Assembly (NCBI RefSeq): GCF_004217145.1
Contig: NZ_SHKR01000018.1
Location: 356,351-420,350, forward strand
Reading direction: 5' to 3'
Source: Kribbella rubisoli
Lineage (GTDB): Bacteria; Actinomycetota; Actinomycetes; Propionibacteriales; Kribbellaceae
Length of the DNA stretch: 64,000 bases
Made by a program: the position numbers and the translations under genes. The notes under the pieces are model-generated. The model was not told the DNA's origin and did no database searches. It saw nothing but the letters and a program-made list of their open reading frames with translations. Below are positions 17,271 through 25,772 of this stretch, one piece after another (the first letter of the stretch is position 1; each line of letters starts with the position of its first letter).

Positions 17271-18278
17271 ATGACGCGTACCGCCCTCGCCCCCAGGTTC
17301 ACCGGCGCCGGAAAGATCGAGTTCGCGGACCACGAGTACCCGGACCCCGGACCCGGCCAACTCCTCCTCGCCGTCCAGGCCAACGCCCTCTGCGGCACCG
17401 ACCGGCATCAGTACTACGACGGCTCGTCCGTCGTACCCGGACATGAAGCCGCCGGCACCGTCCTGCAGGCCGGCGAAGGCACCAACACATCCGTCGGCAC
17501 CCGCGGCGCCGTCTTCCTGATGGACTTCTGCGGCGAGTGCCGCAGCTGCAAGCTGAGCGCCACCAACCAGTGCCTCGCCAAGCGGGCCGACATGGGGTTC
17601 AGCCACGACGGCGGCTACGGCCCGTACGAGCTGGTGCACGAGTCGAACTTCTTCCCGATCACCGACGACATCGAGATCGGCAACGCGACGATGCTGCTCG
17701 ACGTGATGGGCACCAGCAGCCACGCGATCGGGCGGGCGTCACTGGTCAGACCAGACGTCGAGAGCGTGTACATCGCGGGCGCCGGTCCGATCGGACTCGG
17801 CCTGACCGTGATGAGCAAGCTCAAGTACGGCGCCGGCGTCCCGGTCTACATCTCCGACTTCTCGCGCTGGCGGCTCGAGTTCGCGGAGTCCTTCGGCGCG
17901 ATCCCCATGCTCGCGGACGATCTGAGCAAGGCCGGCTCTCCTGACGTCGCGTTCGACTCGTCGGGCAAGGAGTCCGCCCGCAGGGCCGCACTCGACATCG
18001 TCAGCCGGCGCGGCGCGCTGATCTGCGTCGGCCACGGCGAATCACTCACCATCGACGTGTCCGACGACCTGATCTCGCCCGAACACGCCATCCTCGGCAG
18101 CGAGTACTTCCGGTACGACGAAATGCCGGGCAACCTCGCGCTGCTGTCGGAGCATCAAGAGCTGATCTCCCGCGTGATCAGCCATCGGTTCCCGGTCGCG
18201 GAGATCGCCGACGCGTTCAGCCTGTTCATGAGCGGCGAGAGCGGAAAGGTCGTCGTCACGCAGGAGGGCGCTTCATGA
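17271..18278 (+). CDS. Zinc-dependent medium-chain alcohol/polyol dehydrogenase
   Basis: A 335-residue MDR-family dehydrogenase. The catalytic zinc site is seen in NALCGTDRHQYYDG and VPGHEAAG, the structural zinc lobe in CGECRSCKLSATNQC, and the NAD(P)-binding fold in VYIAGAGPIGLGLTVM (about 163-178). Members oxidise sugars, polyols or inositol-like compounds. The ATG at 17271 gives the standard family length; almost no leader remains between the operator candidate and the start, so the mRNA may be leaderless. The stop overlaps the next gene (ATGA), which encodes another sugar oxidoreductase. Confidence 0.85.
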   Translation: MTRTALAPRFTGAGKIEFADHEYPDPGPGQLLLAVQANALCGTDRHQYYDGSSVVPGHEAAGTVLQAGEGTNTSVGTRGAVFLMDFCGECRSCKLSATNQCLAKRADMGFSHDGGYGPYELVHESNFFPITDDIEIGNATMLLDVMGTSSHAIGRASLVRPDVESVYIAGAGPIGLGLTVMSKLKYGAGVPVYISDFSRWRLEFAESFGAIPMLADDLSKAGSPDVAFDSSGKESARRAALDIVSRRGALICVGHGESLTIDVSDDLISPEHAILGSEYFRYDEMPGNLALLSEHQELISRVISHRFPVAEIADAFSLFMSGESGKVVVTQEGAS

Positions 18279-19240
18279 GGGTCGCGGTCGTCGGCGCCGG
18301 CGGATGGGGCGAGCACCACGCCCGCATCTTCTCGCGGCGCGAGGACACCGAACTGTGCGGCATCTTCGGTCGTACACCGGACCGCACGCGGGCGCGGGCC
18401 GAGAAGTACGGCACCACGCCGTACACCGATCTCGACGCGATGTTGCGGACCGAGCAGCCTGAGCTCGTCACGGTCTGCCTGCCGAACGAGGACCACTACG
18501 ACATCACCCTGAAGCTGGTGCGTACCGGCGTACCGCTGCTGGTCGAGAAGCCGCTCGTGTTCGACCTCGCCGAGGCGGACAGCCTGCTCGCGGAGGCGGG
18601 CGACAACTTCTTCGCGATCAACTTCAATCACCGGTACGCCGAACCCGTGCAGCGTGCGAAGGCCCTGATCGAGGCCGGCGAACTCGGCGACCTCGTCTTC
18701 GCGACCTGGCGTTTCGGCGGCGAGGCGAACCGCGGGAACTCACCGCACGCCAACCTGATCGAGACCCAGTGCCATGGCTTCGACATGCTCGAGCAACTGG
18801 TCGGACCAGTAGCCTCAGTATCCGCGCAGATGACCGACAAGATGTACGGCGCCTTCAGCACGGTCGCGCTCGCCCTCGAGTTCGAGAACCGCGCGGTCGG
18901 CACGATGCTCGGCACCTACGACTCGTCGTACGCCTACCCCGACACGCAGCGGATCGAGGTCAACGGCACCGCGGGCCGGCTCGTCATTCACGACACCGTC
19001 CGCGCGCTGACGTTCCAGAAGGCCGGCGATCCGGTCGAGCAGCGCTGGCACTCGACGTACTTCGACGACGAGTCCCGCAACTTCGCCGGTACGTTCGACC
19101 GCCACGTCGACACGCTGCTCACCGCACTGCGCAAGGGCGAGCAACCACCCGTCCACGCACGAGCCGGCCGCCGGGCCTTGCAGCTCGCGCAGGCCGCGAT
19201 CGAGTCCCACGAGAGCGGACGCCGGGTCAGCACGCCCTGA
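18275..19240 (+). CDS. Gfo/Idh/MocA-family oxidoreductase
   Basis: A 321-residue NAD(P)-dependent dehydrogenase with the N-terminal Rossmann motif VAVVGAGGWGEHHARIF, the family-typical PNEDHYDITLKLVRTGVPLLVEKP (Lys of EKP in the active site), and the C-terminal alpha/beta domain containing NFNHRYAEPV. The family acts on glucose-6-phosphate analogues, inositols and other cyclic polyols. It is translated with the zinc dehydrogenase (4-base overlap) and is likely under the upstream LacI regulator. Together they suggest stepwise oxidation of an unidentified sugar or cyclitol. Confidence 0.85.
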   Translation: MRVAVVGAGGWGEHHARIFSRREDTELCGIFGRTPDRTRARAEKYGTTPYTDLDAMLRTEQPELVTVCLPNEDHYDITLKLVRTGVPLLVEKPLVFDLAEADSLLAEAGDNFFAINFNHRYAEPVQRAKALIEAGELGDLVFATWRFGGEANRGNSPHANLIETQCHGFDMLEQLVGPVASVSAQMTDKMYGAFSTVALALEFENRAVGTMLGTYDSSYAYPDTQRIEVNGTAGRLVIHDTVRALTFQKAGDPVEQRWHSTYFDDESRNFAGTFDRHVDTLLTALRKGEQPPVHARAGRRALQLAQAAIESHESGRRVSTP

Positions 19241-19259
19241 CGTCAGTACGATCCACTCC

Positions 19260-20321
19260 ATGGACCGGACCAACGCACTCGTCGAGCGGATCTTCCGGAA
19301 CGCCGGGGCCGCACTCGAGCTCTACTCCATCTACCTCGGCGAGCGCCTCGGGCTGTACCGGGCGCTCGCCGACAAGGGCCCCGCGACCTCGGCCGAGCTG
19401 GCCGAACGCACCGGCACCAACGAGCGCTACATCCGCGAGTGGCTCGAGCACCACGCCGCCGGCGGTCTCGTCGACGTCGACGACGTCAAGGCGGCTCCGA
19501 GCGAACGGCGCTACACGTTGCCGGCGGAGCACATCCCGGTGCTGGCCGACGAGGAGGACGTCAACTACCACGGCTACAAAGGCGTCGAGCTCGCGCGAGC
19601 GGCCCGGATGCTCCCGGATCTCGTCGAGGCGTACCGCACCGGCGATGCCCCGCCGCACCAGCCGTGGGAGCCCGAGGGGCGCGCGGAGTTCAACCGCCCG
19701 ACGTACCTCAACCGGCTGGGCAAGGAGTGGCTGCCCGCCATCCCCGAGGTCGACGAACGTCTCCGCGCCGACCCGCCGGCCCGGGTGGCCGACTTCGCCT
19801 GCGGCACCGGCTGGTCGTCCATCGCGATGGCCCAGTCCTACCCGCGGATCACCGTCCAAGGCGTGGATCTGGACGGAGACGCCATCGCAGCCGCCCAGGC
19901 CCACGCGCAAGAAACAGGACTCAGCGATCGGGTCACGTTCTCTGTCGCCAACGCATCCGAGACCTTGAGCGGCCGGTTCGACCTGGTCACGATCCTCGAA
20001 GCGCTGCATGACATGTCGCAGCCCGTCGACGCGCTACGCACCGCCCGAAGCATGCTCGCCGAGGGCGGTTCGGTCCTCGTCCTCGACGAGCTGGTCGAGG
20101 ACGAGTTCACCGCCCCGGCCCCCGCGCTGGAGCAGTACCACTACGGCTGGAGCCTGATGTCCTGCCTGCCCGACGCGATGGGCGATCCGGACTCGGCCGC
20201 GACGGGGGCGTTGATGCGCCCGGATACGCTCCGCCGCTACGCCACCGAGGCCGGGTTCAGCCAGACGCAGGTGCTCCCGTTCCACACCGACCTGTTCCGC
20301 TTCTACCGACTCATCCCGTGA
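19260..20321 (+). CDS. SAM-dependent class I methyltransferase with N-terminal winged-helix region
   Basis: A 353-residue protein. Residues 1-95 look like the winged-helix dimerisation domain seen in O-methyltransferase-type enzymes (LYRALADKGPATSAELAERTGTNERYIREWL). The Rossmann methyltransferase domain follows with the SAM-binding motif RVADFACGTGWSSIAMA (about 179-195) and VQGVDLDGDAIAAAQ. Substrate unknown. It starts 19 bases after the oxidoreductase and may belong to that operon. Its last 11 bases overlap the 3' end of the convergent sigma-factor gene. Confidence 0.8.
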   Translation: MDRTNALVERIFRNAGAALELYSIYLGERLGLYRALADKGPATSAELAERTGTNERYIREWLEHHAAGGLVDVDDVKAAPSERRYTLPAEHIPVLADEEDVNYHGYKGVELARAARMLPDLVEAYRTGDAPPHQPWEPEGRAEFNRPTYLNRLGKEWLPAIPEVDERLRADPPARVADFACGTGWSSIAMAQSYPRITVQGVDLDGDAIAAAQAHAQETGLSDRVTFSVANASETLSGRFDLVTILEALHDMSQPVDALRTARSMLAEGGSVLVLDELVEDEFTAPAPALEQYHYGWSLMSCLPDAMGDPDSAATGALMRPDTLRRYATEAGFSQTQVLPFHTDLFRFYRLIP

Positions 20322-21543
20322 TCGCGTCGGCCTTCGCCTGCAGGTAGCGCCGCTCCGGCAAGCTCGTCGTACGGCGAGCTGCCGCCAGGTAATGCTCGTG
20401 CGCCTTGGTGAGCTCGCCGGCGCGCTCGTAGAGATGGGCGCGGACGGCGTCGAGGCGATGGGTCTCGGTGATGTTCTTGTCGTCCTCGAGCGTCGCCAGC
20501 AGGTCGAGACCCGCCTGCGGACCCTCGACCTGCGAGAGCGCGATGGCACGGTTGAGTGTCACCATCGGGTTCGGGGCGAGCTTCTCCAGCACGACGTACA
20601 GCGAGAGGATCTGCCGCCAGTCGGTCTCGTCCGCGCTCGGCGCCTCCGCATGTACGGCGGCGATCGCGGCCTGCAGCTGGTACGGCCCGAGCCCTCCCTG
20701 CTGCAATGTGTGCAGGATCAGGTCGGCACCCTCGGTGATCTGCGCGCGGTCCCACAACGACCGGTCCTGCTCGTCGATTGGCACCAGACCGCCGTCCGCC
20801 GTCGTACGCGCCGCCCGGCGCGAGTCGGTCAGCAACATCAACGCCAGCAGGCCTGCGATCTCGCCATCGTCCGGCAGCGCCGTACGCAACATGCGCGCTA
20901 GCCGGATCGCCTCCGCAGTCAGCTCGACCCGCTGCAGCTCCTCCCCCGAGCTCGCCGTGTAGCCCTCGTTGAAGATCAGGTACAGCACCTGCAGTACGAC
21001 GCGAAGCCGCTCGGCCCGCTCGGACTCCGGCGGCATCGCGAACCGGCTGCCCGCCGCCTTGATGCTCTTCTTGGCCCGGCTGATCCGCGGCGCCATCGTT
21101 GCCTCCGGCACCATGAACGCCCGCGCGATCTCGGCCGTCGTCAGACCGCCGACGGCGCGCAACGTCAACGCGACCTGCGACGCCGGCGTGACGGCCGGAT
21201 GGCAGCACAGGAACAACAAGGTCAACGTGTCATCGGTATCCGGAGCCTCGTCGATATCGGCGCCCGGGGCAACCAACTCCTCCGGCCCGGCCATCGCGGC
21301 AAGATTGTCCTCACGCCGCCGCCGAGCGCTCTCGCTCCGGAACGCGTCCGTCAACCGCCGCGTCGCGACGGTGATCAACCACCCACGAGGATTGGCCGGT
21401 ACGCCGTCCACCGGCCATTGCGTCGCCGCCGCGAGCAGAGCCTCCTGTACGGCGTCCTCACACAGATCGAACTGCCCGTGCCGCCGAGCCAAGAACCCCA
21501 GCACCTGCGGCGCCAACTCCCGTAACAGCGCCTCCACATTCAC
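20311..21543 (-). CDS. RNA polymerase sigma factor of the SigJ/ECF42-like group
   Basis: A 410-residue protein. The N-terminus carries sigma region 2 (LARRHGQFDLCEDAVQEALL, GWLITVATRRLTDAFRSE) and region 4 (LTLRAVGGLTTAEIARAFMV). A long C-terminal helical extension (about 180-410) with YLIFNEGYTASSGEELQR and TPR-like repeats follows, characteristic of the ECF42-type group. Members are commonly encoded next to a DGPF/YCII-domain gene; none is adjacent here. Start is GTG at 21543. The gene is convergent with, and overlaps by 11 bases, the methyltransferase gene. Confidence 0.88.
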   Translation of the reverse strand: MNVEALLRELAPQVLGFLARRHGQFDLCEDAVQEALLAAATQWPVDGVPANPRGWLITVATRRLTDAFRSESARRRREDNLAAMAGPEELVAPGADIDEAPDTDDTLTLLFLCCHPAVTPASQVALTLRAVGGLTTAEIARAFMVPEATMAPRISRAKKSIKAAGSRFAMPPESERAERLRVVLQVLYLIFNEGYTASSGEELQRVELTAEAIRLARMLRTALPDDGEIAGLLALMLLTDSRRAARTTADGGLVPIDEQDRSLWDRAQITEGADLILHTLQQGGLGPYQLQAAIAAVHAEAPSADETDWRQILSLYVVLEKLAPNPMVTLNRAIALSQVEGPQAGLDLLATLEDDKNITETHRLDAVRAHLYERAGELTKAHEHYLAAARRTTSLPERRYLQAKADAITG

Positions 21544-21672
21544 CCCGCCGAGCCTACGCGCTACGTGGCCTGCAATCTCGACAGGACGTATACGTCCACT
21601 AAGCCGAATCGGCCGTCCGGCTGAGCGAGAGCGGAGCCTGGACCAGCGGACACCTCCTGTCGAGTTTGCAGC

Positions 21673-22080
21673 TCAGCTGAACGACCACCCCGACCACCGG
21701 TCGACACGGATCGCGACGATCGGTCCGCCCGGTGGGTCGTCCTCGTACTGCGGGTATTTCGCCACCAGCAACTCCACCGCCGCCGCATCCGAGGTCACCA
21801 CCCGCGCCACCCCGTCGACCCGGACCCACCACAGATGCGTCCAGTCCTCGTCGTACTCATCCACCAGTACCGCGACCCGCTCGTTCGCCGCGATGTTCCG
21901 CAGGCGCTTCAGCGCGGTCGTCGTCTTCGGCTTCTGATCGACCCCGATGAACAACTCGTCCCCGTGTACGGCATACGTCACCGGCACCACATGCGGCCGC
22001 AGATCAGCCCCGACAGTAGCCAGCCGCCCCACCCGTGCCGCCGCCACCCGGGCCCGACACCCACCCTCATCAAGTCTCAC
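21673..22080 (-). CDS. PPOX-class, probably F420-dependent, oxidoreductase
   Basis: A 135-residue split-barrel flavin/F420-binding protein. The pattern ARVGRLATVGADLRPHVVPVTYAV at the N-terminus, KRLRNIAANERVAVLVDEYDEDW in the middle and WWVRVDGVARVV fit the PPOX-class F420-dependent family of actinobacteria. The start is a GTG at 22080 behind a G-rich stretch. It lies 40 bases downstream of the FAD oxidoreductase gene on the same strand. No specific substrate can be assigned. Confidence 0.82.
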   Translation of the reverse strand: MRLDEGGCRARVAAARVGRLATVGADLRPHVVPVTYAVHGDELFIGVDQKPKTTTALKRLRNIAANERVAVLVDEYDEDWTHLWWVRVDGVARVVTSDAAAVELLVAKYPQYEDDPPGGPIVAIRVDRWSGWSFS

Positions 22081-22120
22081 CCCCCGACCATAACCACCCG
22101 CCGTGGGGGTGTGGCTGGGG

Positions 22121-23713
22121 TCAGCGTTGGAGGTGGCGTAGGGCTGCGGTGGGGAGAGTGCGGGTTACGGGGCCCAGGAGGGAAGCGTCGCGGAGGGCGG
22201 TGCGGGCGGCCAGGTGGCCGCAGGCGCCGTGCACGCCGCCGCCGGGGTGGATGGCGGAGCTGCCCAGGTAGAGGCCGGTGACGAAAGTGCGGGCGCTGCC
22301 GAGGCCGATGGTCGGGCGGAAGATGAGTTGCTGGTGCAGCTGCATCGTGCCGCCGCCGAGGGCACCGAAACCCAGCGCTGCGTTGCCCGACTCCAGCGCG
22401 GACGGGCGCTGCAGGTCGCGGGCGATGACCAGGTCGGCGAAGCCCGGCGCGAAGCGCTCGATCGCGCGCTCCATCCGGCCGGCCAGCTTCTCCGCGGCCG
22501 CGTCGTCGGCGATCCCGCGCGGCAGGTGCGAGTACGCCCAGACCGCCTCGGTGCCCTCGGGCGACCGGGACGGATCCGACTTGGTCGTCTGTCCGATCAG
22601 CAGGAACGGCTGCGCCGGGATCCGTCCGGTGTCGAGATCCGCGGACACGTGGACAAGATCGTCGGCCGTCCCACCGAGATGTACGACGCCGGCCAACTGC
22701 GCCTCGGCTGCCTTCCACGGGATCGGGCCGCTGAGCCGGAAGTTCAGCTTGACCGTCGGGTAGTCCCACTCGAACCGCTCGTCGAGATCACGTCGCAGCC
22801 CCGCCGGGATAATTGCCTCCGGCAACAATCCGCCGTACAGCGCCGGCGCGGACGTGTCCGCGATGACGGCGCGTGCGACCGAGACGGTCTCGCCGGATGC
22901 CGTCTGTACGGCAGTCACGCGGCCTGCGGACACCTCGACGCGCGTCACCGGCGTATCCGGGATCAGCAGCGCGCCCGCACGCTCGGCCCGTCGTACCAGA
23001 GCGCTGGAGAACGCCGAGGATCCACCTGCCGCGACCGGATAGCCGACGTCCTGCGCCATCATCGCCAGCAGCCAGCCCATCGTCCCGCTGACGCTGCCCG
23101 ACAACGGCGCGTCGGCGTGCAACGCGTTGCCGGCGAAGATCGCCGGGCCCTGCCGCCCCGCGAACAGCTCCTGACCCATCCGGTGCATCGGCATCGCCAT
23201 GAACCGCGCGAACCGCAGCAACTCCCCCACCGAACCCAGCTTCCGCGCGAGCTTCAGGCCTGGGCCGACCGGCGGCCAGGTGGTGAGCAGCGCGTTCAGC
23301 AACGGCTCCCGGACGGAGACGTACTGCTGGTACAACCGAAGCCAGGCGTCACCGTCGCCGGGATGCTCGGCGCCGAGCGACTTGGCGGTGTCCTCGGGAT
23401 CCGGGTGGATCGCCGCAGCAGCGCCGTCCTCGTCGAGCAGGTGCACCAGCGGCAGCGGGGCATTCGCCCATTTCAGGCCGTACTTCTCCAGCTCCAGCGC
23501 CCGGATCACCGGCGACGCGACGCCGAGCGGGTAGTTCGAACTGAAACGATCACTGATCCAGCCGCCCTCCTCGGTCGACCGGACCGCACCGCCGAACGTG
23601 TCGGCGGCCTCCAGCACCAGCACGTCCCAGCCCGCGTCGGCAAGCGTGATCGCGCTCACGAGCCCGTTCGGCCCCGAACCGATCACTACGGCATCAACAC
23701 TGCGCGGCAGCAT
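22121..23713 (-). CDS. FAD-dependent oxidoreductase (phytoene-desaturase-like)
   Basis: A 530-residue flavoprotein with the N-terminal dinucleotide motif DAVVIGSGPNGLVSAITLADAG, then VLVLEAADTFGGAVRS, and near the C-terminus GLYLGSSAIHPGGGVHGACG, the pattern of the phytoene desaturase/carotenoid oxidoreductase-related group. Whether it acts on carotenoids is unknown; no carotenoid genes are nearby. It begins 9 bases after the CitE-like gene on the same strand, so it probably belongs to the same long transcript. Confidence 0.82.
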   Translation of the reverse strand: MLPRSVDAVVIGSGPNGLVSAITLADAGWDVLVLEAADTFGGAVRSTEEGGWISDRFSSNYPLGVASPVIRALELEKYGLKWANAPLPLVHLLDEDGAAAAIHPDPEDTAKSLGAEHPGDGDAWLRLYQQYVSVREPLLNALLTTWPPVGPGLKLARKLGSVGELLRFARFMAMPMHRMGQELFAGRQGPAIFAGNALHADAPLSGSVSGTMGWLLAMMAQDVGYPVAAGGSSAFSSALVRRAERAGALLIPDTPVTRVEVSAGRVTAVQTASGETVSVARAVIADTSAPALYGGLLPEAIIPAGLRRDLDERFEWDYPTVKLNFRLSGPIPWKAAEAQLAGVVHLGGTADDLVHVSADLDTGRIPAQPFLLIGQTTKSDPSRSPEGTEAVWAYSHLPRGIADDAAAEKLAGRMERAIERFAPGFADLVIARDLQRPSALESGNAALGFGALGGGTMQLHQQLIFRPTIGLGSARTFVTGLYLGSSAIHPGGGVHGACGHLAARTALRDASLLGPVTRTLPTAALRHLQR

Positions 23714-23722
23714 GCTTCGAGA

Positions 23723-24550
23723 CTAACTTGACCGGGTCTGGATCTCCCGCAGGAGGGTGGTCACCTCGCGGGCGCGCCCGATCATGGCCGGGTCGACCAT
23801 TCGGCCGTCGGGCAGGACGATCACGCCGCCGTCGGAGACGCCTGCCTTCTCAACCGCCGCCAACAGCGCCTCGGCCTCGGCCACCTGAACCGCAGTCGGT
23901 GTGAAGGCCTCGACGATCGTGGACAGCTGGCGCGGGTGGATCGCCGTACGACCGACGAAGCCGAGTATCCGCCCTTCCAGCGACGTACGCCGAAGCCCGT
24001 CGAAGTCATCGACTCGCGGATACACCGACATCATCGGCGCGCCGAGCCCGGCCGCGCGCGACGCCGACACCAGCCGACCGCGCGACCACGCCAGGCCGGC
24101 CGCGTCGTCGACGCCGAGCGCGCTGGACAGATCGGCCTCACCCAGCGCGACCGCGACCACCCGCGGATCGGCGGTCGCGATCTCGAACGCGCGCTCAACG
24201 CCCAGCGGCGACTCGATCAGAGCCGTGATCCTTGCCGATGGCACCTTCTCCAGCACGGCGCGGACGTCGGCCGCGCTCTCGACCTTCGGCAGCCGGATCC
24301 GTACCGTGGGTACGGCGGAGATCGCGGCCAGGTCGTCGTCGATCCACGGCGACCCGAGTGCGTTCACCCGGATCTCGACCGGGCCGCGGGCATTCGCCGC
24401 GATCCAGGCGACCGCCCAGCCGCGCGCGTCCGCCTTGGCGTCGACCGGTACGGCGTCCTCCAGATCGAACACCACCAGATCGGGGCCCGCGGCAACAGCT
24501 TTCGCGAACCGGTCCGGCCGGTTGGCCGGAACATACAGTGCCGTCAGCAC
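23723..24550 (-). CDS. HpcH/HpaI aldolase / CitE-like citryl-CoA lyase family protein
   Basis: A 275-residue TIM-barrel protein of the citrate-lyase beta/malyl-CoA lyase group: LYVPANRPDRFAKAVAAGPD at the N-terminus, VVFDLEDAVPVDAK with metal-binding acidic residues, IRVNALGSPW, and GRTAIHPRQLSTIVEAF near the C-terminus. The GTG at 24550 is preferred because a GGAGGGGG ribosome binding site lies just before it and the mature family begins at LTALYVP; an ATG 6 codons earlier is possible. It lies 34 bases after a class III CoA-transferase, a frequent pairing in which the transferase makes a CoA thioester that the lyase cleaves. Confidence 0.82.
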   Translation of the reverse strand: MLTALYVPANRPDRFAKAVAAGPDLVVFDLEDAVPVDAKADARGWAVAWIAANARGPVEIRVNALGSPWIDDDLAAISAVPTVRIRLPKVESAADVRAVLEKVPSARITALIESPLGVERAFEIATADPRVVAVALGEADLSSALGVDDAAGLAWSRGRLVSASRAAGLGAPMMSVYPRVDDFDGLRRTSLEGRILGFVGRTAIHPRQLSTIVEAFTPTAVQVAEAEALLAAVEKAGVSDGGVIVLPDGRMVDPAMIGRAREVTTLLREIQTRSS

Positions 24551-24584
24551 TTCGAACGCCCCCTCCACGCCATCAGCACACCGA

Positions 24585-25772
24585 CTACACGACGCCGGCA
24601 GCCCGCAGCGCGGCGAGCTGGTCGGGGGTGACGCCGATGTCCGCGAGCACCTCGTCGGTGTTCGCGCCGTGCGGCCCGCCGGCCCAGCGAATCGACCCCG
24701 GCGACTCGGACAACCGGAACAGCACGTTCTGCATCTGCACCGGACCGCCGAGCTCGTCGTCGTCGACGCTGACGATCGTCCCGAGCGCGGCGTACTGCGG
24801 ATCGCTCATGATCCCGCGGATGTCGTGTACCGGGCCGACCGCGGCCTCGGCCTTCTCGAACTCGGCCATCACCTCGTCCAGGCCCCTCGACGCGATCCAC
24901 GAGCCGACTGCGTCGTCCAACTCGTCGGCATGCTCGGCCCGCTCCCGCCCGGTCGCGAACCACGGCTGCGCGACCAGATCCGCGCGCCCGACCAGCGTCA
25001 CCACCCGCTCGGCGATGCTCTGCGAGCTTGTCGACACGGCAACCCATCGACCGTCCGCAGTCTTGTACACGTTCCGCGGCGCGTTGTTCGACGACCGGTT
25101 CCCGAGCCGCGGCTGCACGTACCCGGTCTGCTGGTACGCCGTGATGCCGCCGCCGAGCATCATCAGGATCGGCTCGATGATCGCCATGTCGATCACCTGC
25201 CCCGCCCCGGACCGATCCCGCTCGCGCAGCGCGACCAGAACGGCGTACGCCGTGGCGAGCGCGGTGATTCCGTCCGCGAGGCCGAACGGCGGCAGCGTCG
25301 GCGGACCGTCCGGCTCACCGGTGACCGCCGCGAACCCACTCATTGCCTCGGCCAACGATCCGAAGCCGGGCCGGCGCGACCACGGACCGACCTGCCCGAA
25401 CGCCGTCACCCGCGCGATCACCAGCCGCGGATTGGCTTCCAACACCACCTCGGGCCCGAGACCCCATCGCTCCAGCGTCCCCGGCCGAAAGTTCTCGACC
25501 AGCACGTCATGAGACTTCACCAACGACAGGAACACGTCCCGCCCGCGGGACAGGTCGAGCGTCGCGAGCCGCTTGTTCCGCCCGAGGGTCTTGAACCACA
25601 GCCCGACGCCGTCCTTCGAAGCACCGTGCGTCCGCGCGGCATCCGGCCGGGACGGATGCTCGATCTTCGTCACGTCGGCGCCGAAGTCACCGAGGAAGGT
25701 CGCCGCCAGCGGTCCCGCGAACAGCGTCGCTGCCTCGAGCACCCTCACCCCGTCAAGAGGAGCAGTCCTCAT
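24585..25772 (-). CDS. Class III (CaiB/BaiF) CoA-transferase
   Basis: A 395-residue family III CoA-transferase: LDGVRVLEAATLFAGPLAATFLGDFGADVTKIEHP at the N-terminus, the active-site region NKRLATLDLSRGRDVFLSL, and FRPGTLERWGLG. Members move CoA between carboxylic acids in the cytoplasm. The ATG overlaps the stop of the upstream TIM-barrel/SUMF1 gene by 4 bases. Together with the CitE-like gene it forms a likely CoA-thioester branch at the end of the ribokinase/ADP-ribosylglycohydrolase operon. The acid substrate is unknown. Confidence 0.85.
   Translation of the reverse strand: MRTAPLDGVRVLEAATLFAGPLAATFLGDFGADVTKIEHPSRPDAARTHGASKDGVGLWFKTLGRNKRLATLDLSRGRDVFLSLVKSHDVLVENFRPGTLERWGLGPEVVLEANPRLVIARVTAFGQVGPWSRRPGFGSLAEAMSGFAAVTGEPDGPPTLPPFGLADGITALATAYAVLVALRERDRSGAGQVIDMAIIEPILMMLGGGITAYQQTGYVQPRLGNRSSNNAPRNVYKTADGRWVAVSTSSQSIAERVVTLVGRADLVAQPWFATGRERAEHADELDDAVGSWIASRGLDEVMAEFEKAEAAVGPVHDIRGIMSDPQYAALGTIVSVDDDELGGPVQMQNVLFRLSESPGSIRWAGGPHGANTDEVLADIGVTPDQLAALRAAGVV

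Noticed and set aside
20311..20321. Sequencing error at the overlapping convergent ends
   Set aside because: Both reading frames end with intact, plausible C-termini; an 11-base overlap is normal for compact genomes.
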